DNA of 64,000 nucleotides from Halomonas sp. Bachu 37 (GTDB lineage Bacteria > Pseudomonadota > Gammaproteobacteria > Pseudomonadales > Halomonadaceae), in the NCBI RefSeq assembly GCF_039691755.1, contig NZ_CP137552.1:186001-250000 (forward strand), written 5' to 3'. Positions 9,315-18,956 of the stretch are shown here, piece after piece (position 1 is the stretch's first letter; each line of letters opens with the position of its first letter). The notes beneath the pieces were generated by a model. The model was not told the DNA's origin. It made no database searches and saw only the letters and a list, made by a program, of their open reading frames with translations. The position numbers and the translations under genes are program-made.

Positions 9315-9899
9315 CTTCTTCTGCCTATCTCCATTCCAGCTTCACCCACCGTTAAGTCCGCTCGGTGATGAAGATGATGGGCCTGCCCAATACCTATAGT
9401 ATCGAGGCTGAGGTGTTCGGTCGAGATGGTGCTCGATGAGCAGGCGGCGCACTCCAGCAACGGCTAGGTGCTGATGCTGGAGTGGCATTATGCCCACGAG
9501 AGTAGGAGGGTGGTAGCTGAGGTGACTCCGAGTGGTTGGCGCAGTGTAGTGGCCAAGCATTGAAGGGGCAGCTGCGCTGGTTGCGGTTTGGTTGCCGACT
9601 GAGTGAATTCCGTGTGAGCCATGTAATGAGTGGAAATACGTAAGCCTCTGAAATTACTGAGCTATGCGTTGCAGGCGCGATCCTCGAAACGGCTTGGTTG
9701 CACTCATAATCCCTTGGTCGTAGGTTCAAGTCCTACTGGGCCCACCAATTTTTATTGACTGCAATATCCCCTCATTGATCGCTTTCCCTGAAAGTAAGCA
9801 ACTAGCCTTCATCAGTACCGGTCTCGCGGTATTTTCTGATCAAGTAATGAATCTGTGCTCAACGGATGGTGGGCGACGTTCAGTATCAAGCCACCACGG
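9315..9899 (+). other. Non-coding island edge
   Basis: 585 bases without a convincing gene between the defence operon and the GGDEF/EAL gene. Only short broken frames are present, for example 24 codons from the ATG at 9369 with no neighbours to support them, so it may hold decayed mobile-element sequence. It contains the tRNA 3' fragment listed separately. I see no strong terminator for the defence operon. Confidence 0.6.
9702..9747 (+). other. Orphan 3' half of a CAT-anticodon tRNA (probable attachment-site scar)
   Basis: From ACTCATAATCCC onward the sequence follows a tRNA-Met or tRNA-Ile2: anticodon loop CTCATAA (9703-9709), the 3' strand of the anticodon stem, a perfect T-arm GTAGG-TTCAAGT-CCTAC (9720-9736), the acceptor strand TGGGCCC, A and CCA ending at 9747. 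The 5' half is absent: TTGCA before the loop cannot pair with TCCCT, and no GGGCCCA lies upstream. A break at the anticodon loop is the usual result of tyrosine-recombinase integration into a tRNA 3' end. Because the fragment is on the + strand, the intact tRNA and the island's other end should lie to the left, beyond the window. Confidence 0.85.
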
Positions 9900-12218
9900 T
9901 CACCAGGCGCTACTGAGTCGTTGTTGCATTGAAAGAGCGGCTGCCTCGGCCGGCTGAGGCTCATGCATGTAGAATCCTTGAATCTGGTCGCAAGCCTTCT
10001 GGCGCAGGTAGTCCACTTGTGCCGCCGACTCGACACCTTCGGCAACTACCGTCAAGCCCAGGCTCTTGCCGAGGTCGATGATGGCCTCCGTGAGGTTCCT
10101 GTCATCGGCACTATCGACGAGATCTTGAATGAACGAGCCGTCTATCTTGATGGTGTCGAGAGGGAATGCCTTTAGCTTGGAGAGAGAGGAGTAGCCGGTA
10201 CCAAAGTCGTCGATTGCGATATGCACGCCGAGTTTGCGTAGTCCGTTCAAGATACCGATGGCTCTGGGTATGTTCAGCATCATCATGCTCTCGGTGATTT
10301 CCACCTCTAATAGCTCAGGCGCCATACCAGTTACCTGGAGTGCACCTTCGATGTCCCTCAACAAGCCATCATCATGAAATTGCCGTGCCGAGAGATTGAC
10401 CGCCATGCTCAGGGCAGGAAAGCCCGCCTTTTGCCAGGCGACGTTCTGGCGGCAGGCGGTGTAGAGTACCCAGCGGCCAATGGGAACGATGAGTCCGTTC
10501 TCTTCCGCCAGCGGAATGAATTGTTTGGGCATTATCAGCCCGAGCTCTGGGTGCTGCCAGCGAAGCAGCGCTTCCATACCAATTATCTGGCCGGTTTTCA
10601 TGTCCAGCTTGGATTGGTAATAGAGCTGGAATTCCTGGCGCTCCAGTGCGTTGCGCAGGCCTGACTCAAGCGCTAGGCGCTCCAGTGAGTCCGATTTCAG
10701 TTGCGCCGAGTAAAATTGAGCGTTGTTCTTCCCCTTTTCCTTGGCATGATACATCGCTACGTCGGCATGCTTCATCAGGGTTTGCTCGTCTTCTCCATCG
10801 GCCGGACACCGGGCAACGCCGATACTGACCGTGACGCGAAATTCTTGACCTACCAGAGTGAAGGGGGCGCTGACAGCGGTCAGAATCTTGTTGACGACTT
10901 GGGTGATCTGATTCGTCTCCGTGCTTTCGGGAAGGAGGATGACGAATTCATCGCCTCCCAGGCGGGCTACCGTGTCGCTTTCACGTACCGACTTACATAG
11001 CCGTTGGCTGACTTCTTGTAGCAGTTCATCTCCCGCATCATGACCCAATGAATCGTTAATGGTCTTGAATCGGTCCAGGTCAAGAAAGAGCAGTGCCAAT
11101 GGCCTGTCGTAGCGACGCGCATGCTGCATGCACTTGGTCAGCAGTTGGCTGAAGAAAGCTCGGTTGGGCAAGCCTGTCAAGTTGTCATGGAAGGCCAAGT
11201 ACTCGGCGCGCTGGGCATGGCGCAGGCGCTCATTGAGTACCTTGGCCTGGGTCTTGCGGAGTTTCCAGCTGAGACGGCCGAGAAGTGCCAGTACGGAGAG
11301 CGCGATAATGCTGATCAGCGTGGCTCGCCAATAGTAGCTACGTTGCAGAGTTTCGGCTGCGGCCATCTGCTCAGTCAACGAAAGGCCGAGTACGATGGTT
11401 ACAGGGAACTCGAACAGCGGCCTGGCCACGGTGTAACGATGTACACCGTCCCATTCGTTGACGCTCACCCGAGCGGGCCCGTCGAGAGCGCTGTTGTCGT
11501 CCAGCAGCACAGCACGGTCGACCTGGCCTCCCGTGCGGATGGTGTCGCCGGTGCGGCGGACAAGGAAGGTGCCGTCGGCTCCCAGCAGGGCCAGGACACC
11601 ATGATTCCCCAACGTATCCGACTCGTAGCCGCTAACGAAATAGGAAGCGCTGACCAGAAGGGTTACCTGTCCCAGTTCGTCCTGCTCATTGTTCGTCAAA
11701 TGTCGGCTGAAGATTAGCCGGCTTTCTTCTTTCGGGGCCTGCGGGAGCGATAGTCCGATTTTTATGCCTTCCTGTTCAGGCGCTAGGGAAGCGACTTGCT
11801 CGATGGGCGTATCGTGCGTGCTGGCCAAGATATTCCCTGCGGCATCGCTGATACGAACCTCGAACAGCAGGGTGGGGGGAAGCAAGTCCCTCTGACGCAA
11901 GCTTTCCAGCGTTTCCTGAGGGGAGCGGCGCTCGGCGAGACTGTAGCGGACCAGTTTCAGAGTGGTGTCGATCTCTCGCAGAGCACGAACGACCTGGGCT
12001 TCATAGGTCTCGGTCATATCCACCGCTAGCAGGGCCGCCCGGCGGTCGGCGGCTTGCTGTTCCCGTTCGGCCAGGCTCAGGGTGACAATCCAAATCGCAG
12101 CCAGGACCAGCAGGGCGAGGCTCGGAAACAGCACTGCTGGCTCGATAAGACGATGCAGCCAGCTTTGCTTGATGGAGTAAGGGTCAGCATCTTTGCTGAC
12201 GTGGGTGGAATCAATCAA
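9900..12218 (-). CDS. Membrane-bound GGDEF-EAL cyclic-di-GMP protein
   Basis: 772 residues. A transmembrane helix near residues 28-48 is followed by a periplasmic sensor of about 240 residues with PDC/CACHE-like character, a second membrane helix near residue 300, a GGDEF domain with intact GGDEF at 421-425, and an EAL domain with EALLRW at 549. Both output motifs look catalytically competent, so synthesis, hydrolysis or both of cyclic di-GMP are possible. The gene overlaps the upstream binding-protein gene by 8 bases, which suggests that a periplasmic ligand or that protein signals through the sensor. Three tandem genes on this strand (porin, binding protein, this gene) look like one operon. 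Confidence 0.93.
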   Translation of the reverse strand: MIDSTHVSKDADPYSIKQSWLHRLIEPAVLFPSLALLVLAAIWIVTLSLAEREQQAADRRAALLAVDMTETYEAQVVRALREIDTTLKLVRYSLAERRSPQETLESLRQRDLLPPTLLFEVRISDAAGNILASTHDTPIEQVASLAPEQEGIKIGLSLPQAPKEESRLIFSRHLTNNEQDELGQVTLLVSASYFVSGYESDTLGNHGVLALLGADGTFLVRRTGDTIRTGGQVDRAVLLDDNSALDGPARVSVNEWDGVHRYTVARPLFEFPVTIVLGLSLTEQMAAAETLQRSYYWRATLISIIALSVLALLGRLSWKLRKTQAKVLNERLRHAQRAEYLAFHDNLTGLPNRAFFSQLLTKCMQHARRYDRPLALLFLDLDRFKTINDSLGHDAGDELLQEVSQRLCKSVRESDTVARLGGDEFVILLPESTETNQITQVVNKILTAVSAPFTLVGQEFRVTVSIGVARCPADGEDEQTLMKHADVAMYHAKEKGKNNAQFYSAQLKSDSLERLALESGLRNALERQEFQLYYQSKLDMKTGQIIGMEALLRWQHPELGLIMPKQFIPLAEENGLIVPIGRWVLYTACRQNVAWQKAGFPALSMAVNLSARQFHDDGLLRDIEGALQVTGMAPELLEVEITESMMMLNIPRAIGILNGLRKLGVHIAIDDFGTGYSSLSKLKAFPLDTIKIDGSFIQDLVDSADDRNLTEAIIDLGKSLGLTVVAEGVESAAQVDYLRQKACDQIQGFYMHEPQPAEAAALSMQQRLSSAW

Positions 12219-12636
12219 TCGTCACCACCCGCAAGCGTTCGTCGAGATAAGTATCGTCTAGATACCCAATTGCAGCGACGTGTTCAGCGACGAAATTGGC
12301 CATGGTCTTGCTGTCCGCTAAACTGCGTGGCGGCTGGCCTCGGCCGGTGAATATCAGCCGTGACCAGTGCATCTTGATTTGGGCGGGGGTCTGTCCCAGG
12401 TACTTTCGGTAGAACGTGACATAAACCGATGAACTTTCGCGCAGGTCGATGGGCATTGCTGGCTGGCCCGTCGGGAAGCGGCTCGAACGGCCTAAATAGA
12501 TGTCGGCAAGTTCGCTGCGGGTGAGAGTGGCAAGCGGGTTCTGTGCGGATACCACCACCACGACTTCGGCCAAGGCAAAATTCGAGACTAGGCAGAGGAG
12601 TAGGCTGCAGCCGATACGCTTGATTCGTGTAGGCAT
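12211..12636 (-). CDS. Small periplasmic phosphate-binding-like (PstS superfamily) protein
   Basis: 141 residues with a clear signal peptide (basic start, hydrophobic core, cleavage probably after FALA). The mature part has [17 protein letters not shown] and FYRKYLGQT, a pattern of short PstS-like proteins that keep only one lobe of the type 2 periplasmic-binding fold. Too small for an ABC transporter binding protein, and no transporter genes are near. It lies 10 bases after the porin-like gene and overlaps the GGDEF-EAL gene, so a ligand-sensing role for that protein is a reasonable inference. Confidence 0.75.
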   Translation of the reverse strand: MPTRIKRIGCSLLLCLVSNFALAEVVVVVSAQNPLATLTRSELADIYLGRSSRFPTGQPAMPIDLRESSSVYVTFYRKYLGQTPAQIKMHWSRLIFTGRGQPPRSLADSKTMANFVAEHVAAIGYLDDTYLDERLRVVTID

Positions 12637-12646
12637 TCTTGTCTCC

Positions 12647-13879
12647 TCAGAACACGAAGTCGAGCGCGAGGCTGAATAGGTTGACCGAGCCGCCAGACTC
12701 GAAGCCAGGCTGCTGGTTGACCAGATAGCCGGGGGAGCCTTCCTTATGATCCATATGATCGAACTGTGCCTTGAGAGCGAGGTTGGGTGAAACGTCCCAG
12801 CGTGCCCCCAGAGCCAGGCTTGTTTGCTGTGGTTGGTAGCTTAGGAAGGAGTTGAGAACGGCGTCCAGTGGCTCTGTGCCCGGCTGCGACAGGCCAGGAG
12901 ACGAGGTGCTGCTGTAAATGCGGTGTCTGGCATAGGTGACATATGGTGTTATAGCTCCCAGCCGATACCCGCCGGTCACGTACCAGCCACGACTATCAGC
13001 CAGAAAACTGCGACTATCTGTCTGTGTCCATTCACCCATCACGAACCAATCGCCCCTATCGTAGTTAGCGCCAAGGCTTATGACCTCGAAACGCTTGTCC
13101 TCGATGTCGTAGCGATCGGCGATAGCTTCGCCTCGGGTGCCATATAGGCGATATAAATTGAAAAAGGGATTGAACTCCTCGATAGTCAAGCGGAACTGGC
13201 TATAAGCCGCAAACAGTCTCAGTTCGCTCCACTCTAGTTCACTGCCAAGCGTGAGCCCCTCCCGAGCATCGGTGCTGCCTGAGATCAGGTCGTCGTTTTC
13301 GTCTCTGTAAGGAAACTTCACTTTGGACTGACCGTAGGTGGCGCGAAGCGTATTGACGACTTCGCCGAAGCGATACCGATAGCTGACGTCGATACCGTCG
13401 GTATTTGTCACGGGAACAGAGCTGTAGACCTCCTGCGGCGGGCGCACCCAAGGAAGGGCATATCCTACCTTGCGGTACTCTGCATTCATGAAAATCGGCA
13501 ATACCACGCGACCGGCTCGCAAGCTGAAGTCCGGAGTGGCATCGAATGTAATGTTGGCCCATTCAATCGTTGGCCGGTAAGAGCCGTCGTAACGTTGCTC
13601 GGTAACAGCCTGCACGACTCCACTGAGGCGGGGTGAGAAATCGGCGGTGAGCTGAAGGCCGAGCCGGCTGTCGACTTCAGCGCTCCAGTCGCTGCTGTGC
13701 CCTGCGCCCCGCGGAGCGAAGATAGTAGAGACGAAGGCTGCTTGATCTTCACTGGAGTGTACGGCACCAAGCGTGCCGAAGCCGTTCAGCGACAAGGAGG
13801 GGGTGTCTGCTTGCGCTGTTGTACAGCCCCAGAGCATGATCAGCGAGGCAAGAAGGGTGAAAGTCTGTTTTTTCAACAT
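12647..13879 (-). CDS. Outer-membrane porin-like beta-barrel protein
   Basis: 410 residues from ATG at 13879 (MLKKQTF), chosen because it begins a standard signal peptide; an upstream in-frame start would add 23 residues with no signal character. Cleavage is likely after AQA. The body alternates polar and hydrophobic residues with aromatic girdles and ends in LALDFVF, a C-terminal phenylalanine typical of outer-membrane barrels. The substrate cannot be named. First gene of the operon with the binding protein and the GGDEF-EAL sensor. Confidence 0.78.
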   Translation of the reverse strand: MLKKQTFTLLASLIMLWGCTTAQADTPSLSLNGFGTLGAVHSSEDQAAFVSTIFAPRGAGHSSDWSAEVDSRLGLQLTADFSPRLSGVVQAVTEQRYDGSYRPTIEWANITFDATPDFSLRAGRVVLPIFMNAEYRKVGYALPWVRPPQEVYSSVPVTNTDGIDVSYRYRFGEVVNTLRATYGQSKVKFPYRDENDDLISGSTDAREGLTLGSELEWSELRLFAAYSQFRLTIEEFNPFFNLYRLYGTRGEAIADRYDIEDKRFEVISLGANYDRGDWFVMGEWTQTDSRSFLADSRGWYVTGGYRLGAITPYVTYARHRIYSSTSSPGLSQPGTEPLDAVLNSFLSYQPQQTSLALGARWDVSPNLALKAQFDHMDHKEGSPGYLVNQQPGFESGGSVNLFSLALDFVF

Positions 13880-14101
13880 ATGGGCAGCCCGGGTTGGCGG
13901 TGGTCTATGACTGCCTTTAATCGACAGCAAGGTTACAGCGGCATACACGGCTTAGCTGAAGCAAGAAGCTACATTTTTGGTGTTCCAAGCAATATTATCG
14001 GCAGGAAAGTACAAAGCTTGAGAGGTATTCGGAGCGAACTTGCGTAATGGTCCGCGGTTTTTCTATTTGTCCCATGCACCCCGTTTCATGCTGCGGTCTC
14101 C

Positions 14102-14440
14102 CTACCCGCCCAGCGCCACACCCACTTGCACCATTCCATATACCGCAACGCCGGCAGCTACCGGCCAGCCGAGCGAGCGTAGCCGCCACCACACCAGTAG
14201 CGTGACGAGCAGGCCGATGGCCGTTGCGGCCCAGGAAATGACGCTTGGACTGACCGGTACGATGGAGACACCCAGCACGGCGGCGATCATCAGCGGGCCG
14301 AGAATCCCGAGCCATTGGGGCATGGCATTGAGGCCGGTGTCGTTATCCAGGCGGCGCTGCATCCACAGAAACGGCACCACACGCATCAGCAGGGTGCCCA
14401 ATGCCGATATCATGACGGCTAGCCAGAGTGCGGTGCTCAT
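14102..14440 (-). CDS. azlD: AzlD-family branched-chain amino acid export subunit
   Basis: 112 residues starting MSTALWLAVMISALGT, with four hydrophobic segments and the RVVPF motif of AzlD/LivH proteins. It overlaps the azlC stop by ATGA. AzlC and AzlD together export branched-chain amino acids or related compounds. The same frame stays open further upstream in antisense-like sequence, but only this part is AzlD. Confidence 0.88.
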   Translation of the reverse strand: MSTALWLAVMISALGTLLMRVVPFLWMQRRLDNDTGLNAMPQWLGILGPLMIAAVLGVSIVPVSPSVISWAATAIGLLVTLLVWWRLRSLGWPVAAGVAVYGMVQVGVALGG

Positions 14441-15159
14441 GGGGTGTGCCTCGCCGGTTGGAACTTGATCATGTAAAAGCAGAGTGCGCCGCAGGCGGCG
14501 GCCAGCGGAATCGCCACGTTGTTCCAGCCGGTCAGCGCGAGAAACAGCGCGGCGGTAATGGTGACACTCAACGCTAGTGCCCAGCGTTTGTCGGTGAAGC
14601 GTGGGGCCACCATGGTCAGAAACAGGGCGGGCAGGGCGAAGGGCATGATCTCGCCAAGCAGCGGCCAGCGGGCGGTCAGCTCTTCCCCGGCGATGGCGCC
14701 CACCACGGTACCCACTATCCAGCTTATCCAGGCCAGCAGCGATGCCCCCACGAACCAGCCGAAACGTTGTGGCTCGGGCAACTGGGGGAGCCGGGTAAGG
14801 GCGAGGGCGAAGACCTGGTCGGTGAGGCCGTGCATCAGCCAGGGCCAGTGGCGACTCGTCGGCAACCAGGAGGCCAGGTTGGGGCCGTAGACCACATGGC
14901 GCACGTTGATCAAAAGCGTCATTGCCACTACCAGCCACAGCGGCGAGCCGGCCGCCACCATGCCCACGAAGAGAAACTGTGAGGCACCGGCGTAAATCAG
15001 TGTCGAGATGACTGCGGCTTCCCAGGTAGTGAATCCGGCCTGGGTCGCCACCAGGCCGAAGGAGAGCGCGACCGGAATATATCCTCCCAGCAGCGGCGTC
15101 GCCTCGCGCACGCCCGTTACCCACGCGCGGGTTTGTGTAGGCGTGGCCAGCTGGGTCAT
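14437..15159 (-). CDS. azlC: AzlC-family branched-chain amino acid permease
   Basis: 240 residues, several membrane helices, with family landmarks PVALSFGLVATQAG, YAGASQFLFVG and INVRHVVYGP. Forms the large subunit of an AzlCD exporter. It overlaps the upstream regulator and downstream azlD by four bases each, so the three genes are one translationally coupled operon. Confidence 0.92.
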   Translation of the reverse strand: MTQLATPTQTRAWVTGVREATPLLGGYIPVALSFGLVATQAGFTTWEAAVISTLIYAGASQFLFVGMVAAGSPLWLVVAMTLLINVRHVVYGPNLASWLPTSRHWPWLMHGLTDQVFALALTRLPQLPEPQRFGWFVGASLLAWISWIVGTVVGAIAGEELTARWPLLGEIMPFALPALFLTMVAPRFTDKRWALALSVTITAALFLALTGWNNVAIPLAAACGALCFYMIKFQPARHTP

Positions 15160-15686
15160 GAGTGTTCTCCTTTTTCGGCGTAGACGATGGTGAGCAGCAG
15201 CGTCGCCCCGGCATCCCGGGTGCGGTAACGGTGCGGCTGGTCGGCGGGAAAGCTCACAGTGTCGCCTGGCGAAAGCGTGTGGGTCGCGCCTTCAGGTCCG
15301 GCCTCAAGCCAGCCGCTGATCAAGGTAAGCGATTCGCGGGTACCCGGTGTGTGGGCCTCCGCTTGGCGCAGGGTATGCGGCGCGCAGTACATCCAATAAG
15401 CATCGACCTGGGGCGAATCCTTGCCCTGGTCGATCAAGCGTACCTGCACGCCATCTTCTCCCAGCGGTACGGAAATAGGCGCTACCAAAGTGCCGAAAGG
15501 CACCTTCAACTGCACGGCTAAGCGCCAGATGGTATCCAGCGTGGGGTTGCCATTTCCCTGCTCAAGGCGCGACAGGTTGGATTTGGCGATACCCGCCGCC
15601 GTGGCCAACTGCGAGAGTGACCAGCCGCGCTCCTGACGCAGTGATTGAAGGTGATGCCCCAGAGTACTGAGTGATAGCTCATCCAT
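15156..15686 (-). CDS. XRE-family regulator with C-terminal cupin domain
   Basis: 176 residues: an N-terminal helix-turn-helix (residues 7-62, LSQLATAAGIAKSNLSRLEQG) and a C-terminal cupin (about 105-172) with a PGDTVSFPADQPHRY ligand-pocket strand. This architecture senses a small molecule in the cupin and controls neighbouring transport genes. It leads the azlC-azlD operon, and a palindrome lies 22 bases before its start, so autoregulation plus control of the exporter is likely. Confidence 0.9.
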   Translation of the reverse strand: MDELSLSTLGHHLQSLRQERGWSLSQLATAAGIAKSNLSRLEQGNGNPTLDTIWRLAVQLKVPFGTLVAPISVPLGEDGVQVRLIDQGKDSPQVDAYWMYCAPHTLRQAEAHTPGTRESLTLISGWLEAGPEGATHTLSPGDTVSFPADQPHRYRTRDAGATLLLTIVYAEKGEHS

Positions 15687-15708
15687 GCCGGTGGTCTCGT
15701 TCTCCTGA

Positions 15709-15724
15709 TATAGACTGTTCTATA
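15709..15724 (-). promoter_or_regulatory. Palindromic operator candidate for the XRE-cupin/azlCD operon
   Basis: TATAGACTGTTCTATA is a 6-4-6 inverted repeat (TATAGA / TCTATA) placed where the -10 region of the minus-strand operon should be. A homodimeric helix-turn-helix regulator encoded immediately downstream is the natural candidate to bind it. Confidence 0.55.
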
Positions 15725-15888
15725 TAAGGAACGTTAGCCTGTCAATGATTGCGGCAGCAGGATGAACAAGGCGAAGCGGTTATATGTCGCTAGACGGTTA
15801 TTGTGGTGGGTAAGCTAATCTGGAATATTTTTCCACGAAACGATATGGATTATGATGGCGAGCCATTTGGCATCCCGAGGAGATCAGC

Positions 15889-16329
15889 ATGAGCTTTTAC
15901 GTATACCTTTCCGGTGAAATCCATAGCGACTGGCGCGAAGAGATCCAGCGCGGCGCGGAAGCTGCGGGACTGGATGTGGTGTTTACCGCGCCGGTAACAG
16001 ATCACGACGCCTCCGATGCCGCCGGTGACCATTTGGGCGAGCAACCCAAGCAGTTCTGGCGTGATCACCAATCCTCCAAGGTGAACGCCATCCGCACCCG
16101 TACGCTGATCGAGCAGAGCGACCTGGTCGTGGTGCGTTTCGGCGACAAGTACAAGCAGTGGAATGCCGCCTTCGATGCCGGTTATTGTGCCGCCCTGGCC
16201 AAGCCCTACATTACCCTGCACAGCGAAGAGATCGTTCACCCGCTGAAGGAAGTCGATGCCCAGGCCCAGGCGTGGTGTACCACTACTGACCAGGTGGTGG
16301 AGATTCTGCGCTACGTGTTGAAGGCGTGA
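15889..16329 (+). CDS. YtoQ family protein
   Basis: 146 residues, start preceded by GAGGAG. It has the family landmarks YLSGEIHSDWREEI, the polar TAPVTDHDASDAAGD and FWRDHQSSKVNAIRTR, and a nucleoside 2-deoxyribosyltransferase-like fold is expected. No biochemical role is established that I know of. Monocistronic, convergent with yqaA with only 7 bases between the stop codons. Confidence 0.85.
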   Translation: MSFYVYLSGEIHSDWREEIQRGAEAAGLDVVFTAPVTDHDASDAAGDHLGEQPKQFWRDHQSSKVNAIRTRTLIEQSDLVVVRFGDKYKQWNAAFDAGYCAALAKPYITLHSEEIVHPLKEVDAQAQAWCTTTDQVVEILRYVLKA

Positions 16330-16344
16330 TGTAACGCTACATCA
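16327..16344. terminator. Short hairpin shared by two convergent genes
   Basis: TGATGTA-ACGC-TACATCA is a perfect 7-bp stem containing the stop codons of both YtoQ and YqaA genes. It is weak and lacks a T-tract, so termination is only a possibility. Confidence 0.3.
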
Positions 16345-16939
16345 CCATGCTTGCCAGCTTCTGCATTCCCAGCGCGATGATGAGTACGGCCACTCCGGCA
16401 ACCAGGCTTGTGACCAGGGCGTGGCGTCTCCATAGCTCTTCGACTCGGTCACCGAAGCGATGGACCAGCCAAGCGAGGCCGTAGTAGCGCAGGCCGCGAG
16501 CGATTAACGCGGCGAGGGCGAAAAGCAAGATCGGATAGCCCGAAAGCCCGGCGGTAATCATCGCGACCTGAAAGGGAATGGGCAGAATGCCGATGGTAAG
16601 AATGGCGATGAACCCATACTGATCGAAGAATCCCTGGAAGGACTGGTAGGCGTTTTCCATGCCCATCATTTCAATAAACCAGGTGCCCACCGATTGATAG
16701 AGCACCATACCCACGCCATAGCCGACGATTGCTGCGACAAGGCAGCCCAGAGTAGTGACCGTGGCAATGGTCCAGAGTCGCTCCTTGTTGATCGCCATCA
16801 ACGGAATCAGTACCAACTCGATGGGAATCGGGATGATGATGGTTTCCAGAAAAGAGAGAACGGCTAGTAGCCAGAGCATATGGTTCGAGCCGTTGATGCG
16901 ATCGAACCAGTGTTTGGTACGTTTCGATGTGAATGCCAT
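16337..16939 (-). CDS. yqaA: YqaA family (DedA/SNARE-associated-like) membrane protein
   Basis: 200 residues with four to five hydrophobic segments. SFLETIIIPIPIELVLIPLM and GILPIPFQVAMITAGLSGYP match the VTT/DedA-like core, a superfamily linked to lipid scrambling and membrane homeostasis. It begins 18 bases after the DUF1206 stop, so the two membrane-protein genes are probably cotranscribed. Confidence 0.85.
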   Translation of the reverse strand: MAFTSKRTKHWFDRINGSNHMLWLLAVLSFLETIIIPIPIELVLIPLMAINKERLWTIATVTTLGCLVAAIVGYGVGMVLYQSVGTWFIEMMGMENAYQSFQGFFDQYGFIAILTIGILPIPFQVAMITAGLSGYPILLFALAALIARGLRYYGLAWLVHRFGDRVEELWRRHALVTSLVAGVAVLIIALGMQKLASMVM

Positions 16940-16957
16940 GCGGGCCTCGTCTTGCCG

Positions 16958-17773
16958 TCAGGAGGGGTCGACACGGCGGTAAATAGCTTCCAGCACGCTA
17001 TAGACGCCGAACGCGAAAAGGCCAATTGCCACGAAAGCCAGCAGCCATGTCCCATATGCCTGGCTACGCAGAGTATTGAATACTGCCCCGATACCCCCGG
17101 CCTGGTCAGGATTGACATGATAGGCGGCGATAATGAAAAAACTGCCGACGATGATAAACACGAGGCCGCGAATCATCAGGCCGAAGCGACAGATGGGGTA
17201 GGCCCATTTCTGGGTTTGCGGTGACATGTCGAAGTGCTTGGCGAACTTTGCCTTGTAGCCCTTGAAGATATGGGCAAGGCCTGCACCGATCATGCAAAGG
17301 CCCACTATGCCGACCAGCCAGCGGCCGAGAGGCTGTTGCATCAGCCAACTCGCCATCCCCTCGGAGCCCCCGGAAGATCCACCCGAAGAACCCCCGAAAT
17401 GGAAAATGAGGTTGACCGAGAAAAGCGCCAACAAGGTGTGGGTAACGGCACTCACCATCAGCCCCGTGCGGATTGCGATGCCCTTGGCGTCCTTGCCATG
17501 GTGGTCGGCGTCCTTGACGGCCTGGATGGTGCGCCATAAGGCGTAGCCGACAAGGCCCAGCGCGATGGCGCCGAGGATTACCTGGCCGAATGGTGCGGCT
17601 AACAGTCTTTCCAGCGCGCCGCGGCTGCCTTCCGTCTGGCCGCCCTGGTCTAGTGCCGCTAGCGCGGCAAGACCGCCTACCAGAAGATATACGATCCCAC
17701 GCGCGGCATAGCCCAGGCGGGCAAACACGCTGATCGCGTCTCGGTGGTCGGGGTTAGGGGTGTCGTTCGCCAT
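16958..17773 (-). CDS. DUF1206 membrane protein
   Basis: 271 residues from ATG at 17773, chosen because AGGAGG lies just upstream; longer versions have no ribosome site. It shows the DUF1206 pattern of three repeated pairs of membrane helices, each with an ARLGYAARGIVYLLVGG-like first helix. A Gly/Ser-rich linker (GGSSGGSSGG) sits between the second pair's helices. Function unknown. Confidence 0.85.
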   Translation of the reverse strand: MANDTPNPDHRDAISVFARLGYAARGIVYLLVGGLAALAALDQGGQTEGSRGALERLLAAPFGQVILGAIALGLVGYALWRTIQAVKDADHHGKDAKGIAIRTGLMVSAVTHTLLALFSVNLIFHFGGSSGGSSGGSEGMASWLMQQPLGRWLVGIVGLCMIGAGLAHIFKGYKAKFAKHFDMSPQTQKWAYPICRFGLMIRGLVFIIVGSFFIIAAYHVNPDQAGGIGAVFNTLRSQAYGTWLLAFVAIGLFAFGVYSVLEAIYRRVDPS

Positions 17774-17895
17774 GGGTCCTCCTGACTCTGATGATGGCCT
17801 TTCGTCCAATGTCCCTGTTACGCAGCGCTGCCGGCCAATGGCCCGTGCTGCGTGGACGACGTAATCATGTCCACCGCTAGGTATTGGTGGGTACC

Positions 17896-17942
17896 AGTAT
17901 GGCAACTGTGTTGATTTAGACAATCATGCCGTTTTAGACAAT
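17896..17942 (-). promoter_or_regulatory. Promoter with duplicated element upstream of DUF1206
   Basis: TTTAGACAAT occurs twice 18 bases apart (17915-17924 and 17933-17942). On the minus strand the copy nearest the gene supplies TTGTCT, and CATACT follows after 16 bases as a -10 candidate. The repeat could be a regulator half-site pair or a chance duplication. Confidence 0.35.
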
Positions 17943-18035
17943 GTGTCGTTGCAGCCAGTCGTGTCGTTTCAGAGTCGCGGTAAAATGCTGTTTGTTTAGC
18001 TCGCGGTTATCGAGCCGTGCTCGCAAATCAATTCG

Positions 18036-18956
18036 TCAATGACCGAATACGGACCAGCCGGTGCGCTGCACCAGCATTTCGAGCGCTTGGGTGCCTAACA
18101 GGCTATTGCCGTAAGGGTCCAGCCCCGGTGACCACACGGCGATCGATCCGTGACCCGGTGCGATGGCCAATATCCCGCCGCCCACGCCGCTCTTGCCCGG
18201 CAAGCCGACACGAAAGGCAAATTCACCCGAGGCATCGTAGTGGCCACACAGCATCATCAGCGAGTTGATCCGGCGTGCCCGCTGCGGCGCCACCACACGA
18301 ATCCCGCTTGGCTCGTTGATGCCATCCGAGGCCAGAAAGAGGCCGGCATGGGCTAGTTGCTGGCAGTTCATGGCAATGGCGCATTGATGAAAGTAGGTTC
18401 CCAGGACTTTGTCGACATCGTGATCGAGACGCCCGAAGGCTTTCATGAAATGCGCCAGCGATGCATTGCGATCGCGGTGTGCCATTTCGGAAGCAGCCAC
18501 GGCATGATCGAAACAGATGGAATCATCGTCGGCGATATAGCGGACAAAGCTGAGTATCTCGGCCAATGTCTCCTTGGGCTCGTGGCCCATCATGATGGCA
18601 TCGACGACCGTAATCGCGCCGGCATTGATGAAGGGATTGCGCGGTTTGCCGCTTTCATGCTCGAGCTGAACGATCGAGTTGAAAGGGTCACCGGACGGCT
18701 CGCGGCCGACTTTCGACCACAACGAATCGCCCAACTTGCCGAGGGCAATGGTCAGGGTGAAGACCTTGGAAATGCTCTGGATCGAGAAGGGCGTAGTGGC
18801 GCAGCCCGCTGAGTAGACGTTGCCATCCACGGTGGCCAGCGAAATGGCGAACTGCCGTGGGTCGACATGACCCAGTTCTGGAATATAATTCGCTACCTCG
18901 CCACGCTCTTGTGCTCCCCCCATGGTGGCTGCAATCTCATCAATAAAATCTTGCAT
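18036..18956 (-). CDS. glsA: Glutaminase
   Basis: 306 residues, the normal length for the serine-dependent beta-lactamase-fold glutaminases that convert glutamine to glutamate and ammonia. The catalytic S61-I-S-K64 follows TTPFSIQ, and [16 protein letters not shown] and GVGGGILA are conserved landmarks. Single gene with a divergent spacer of 223 bases toward the next + strand gene. Confidence 0.95.
   Translation of the reverse strand: MQDFIDEIAATMGGAQERGEVANYIPELGHVDPRQFAISLATVDGNVYSAGCATTPFSIQSISKVFTLTIALGKLGDSLWSKVGREPSGDPFNSIVQLEHESGKPRNPFINAGAITVVDAIMMGHEPKETLAEILSFVRYIADDDSICFDHAVAASEMAHRDRNASLAHFMKAFGRLDHDVDKVLGTYFHQCAIAMNCQQLAHAGLFLASDGINEPSGIRVVAPQRARRINSLMMLCGHYDASGEFAFRVGLPGKSGVGGGILAIAPGHGSIAVWSPGLDPYGNSLLGTQALEMLVQRTGWSVFGH

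Noticed and set aside
9369-9440. 24-codon frame beginning MKMMGLPNTYSIEAEVFG
   Set aside because: Too short, no ribosome site and no partner; at most a relic of mobile-element sequence.
14102-15214. A 370-codon minus-strand frame read as one protein
   Set aside because: Only the last 112 codons match AzlD; the rest overlaps azlC out of frame.
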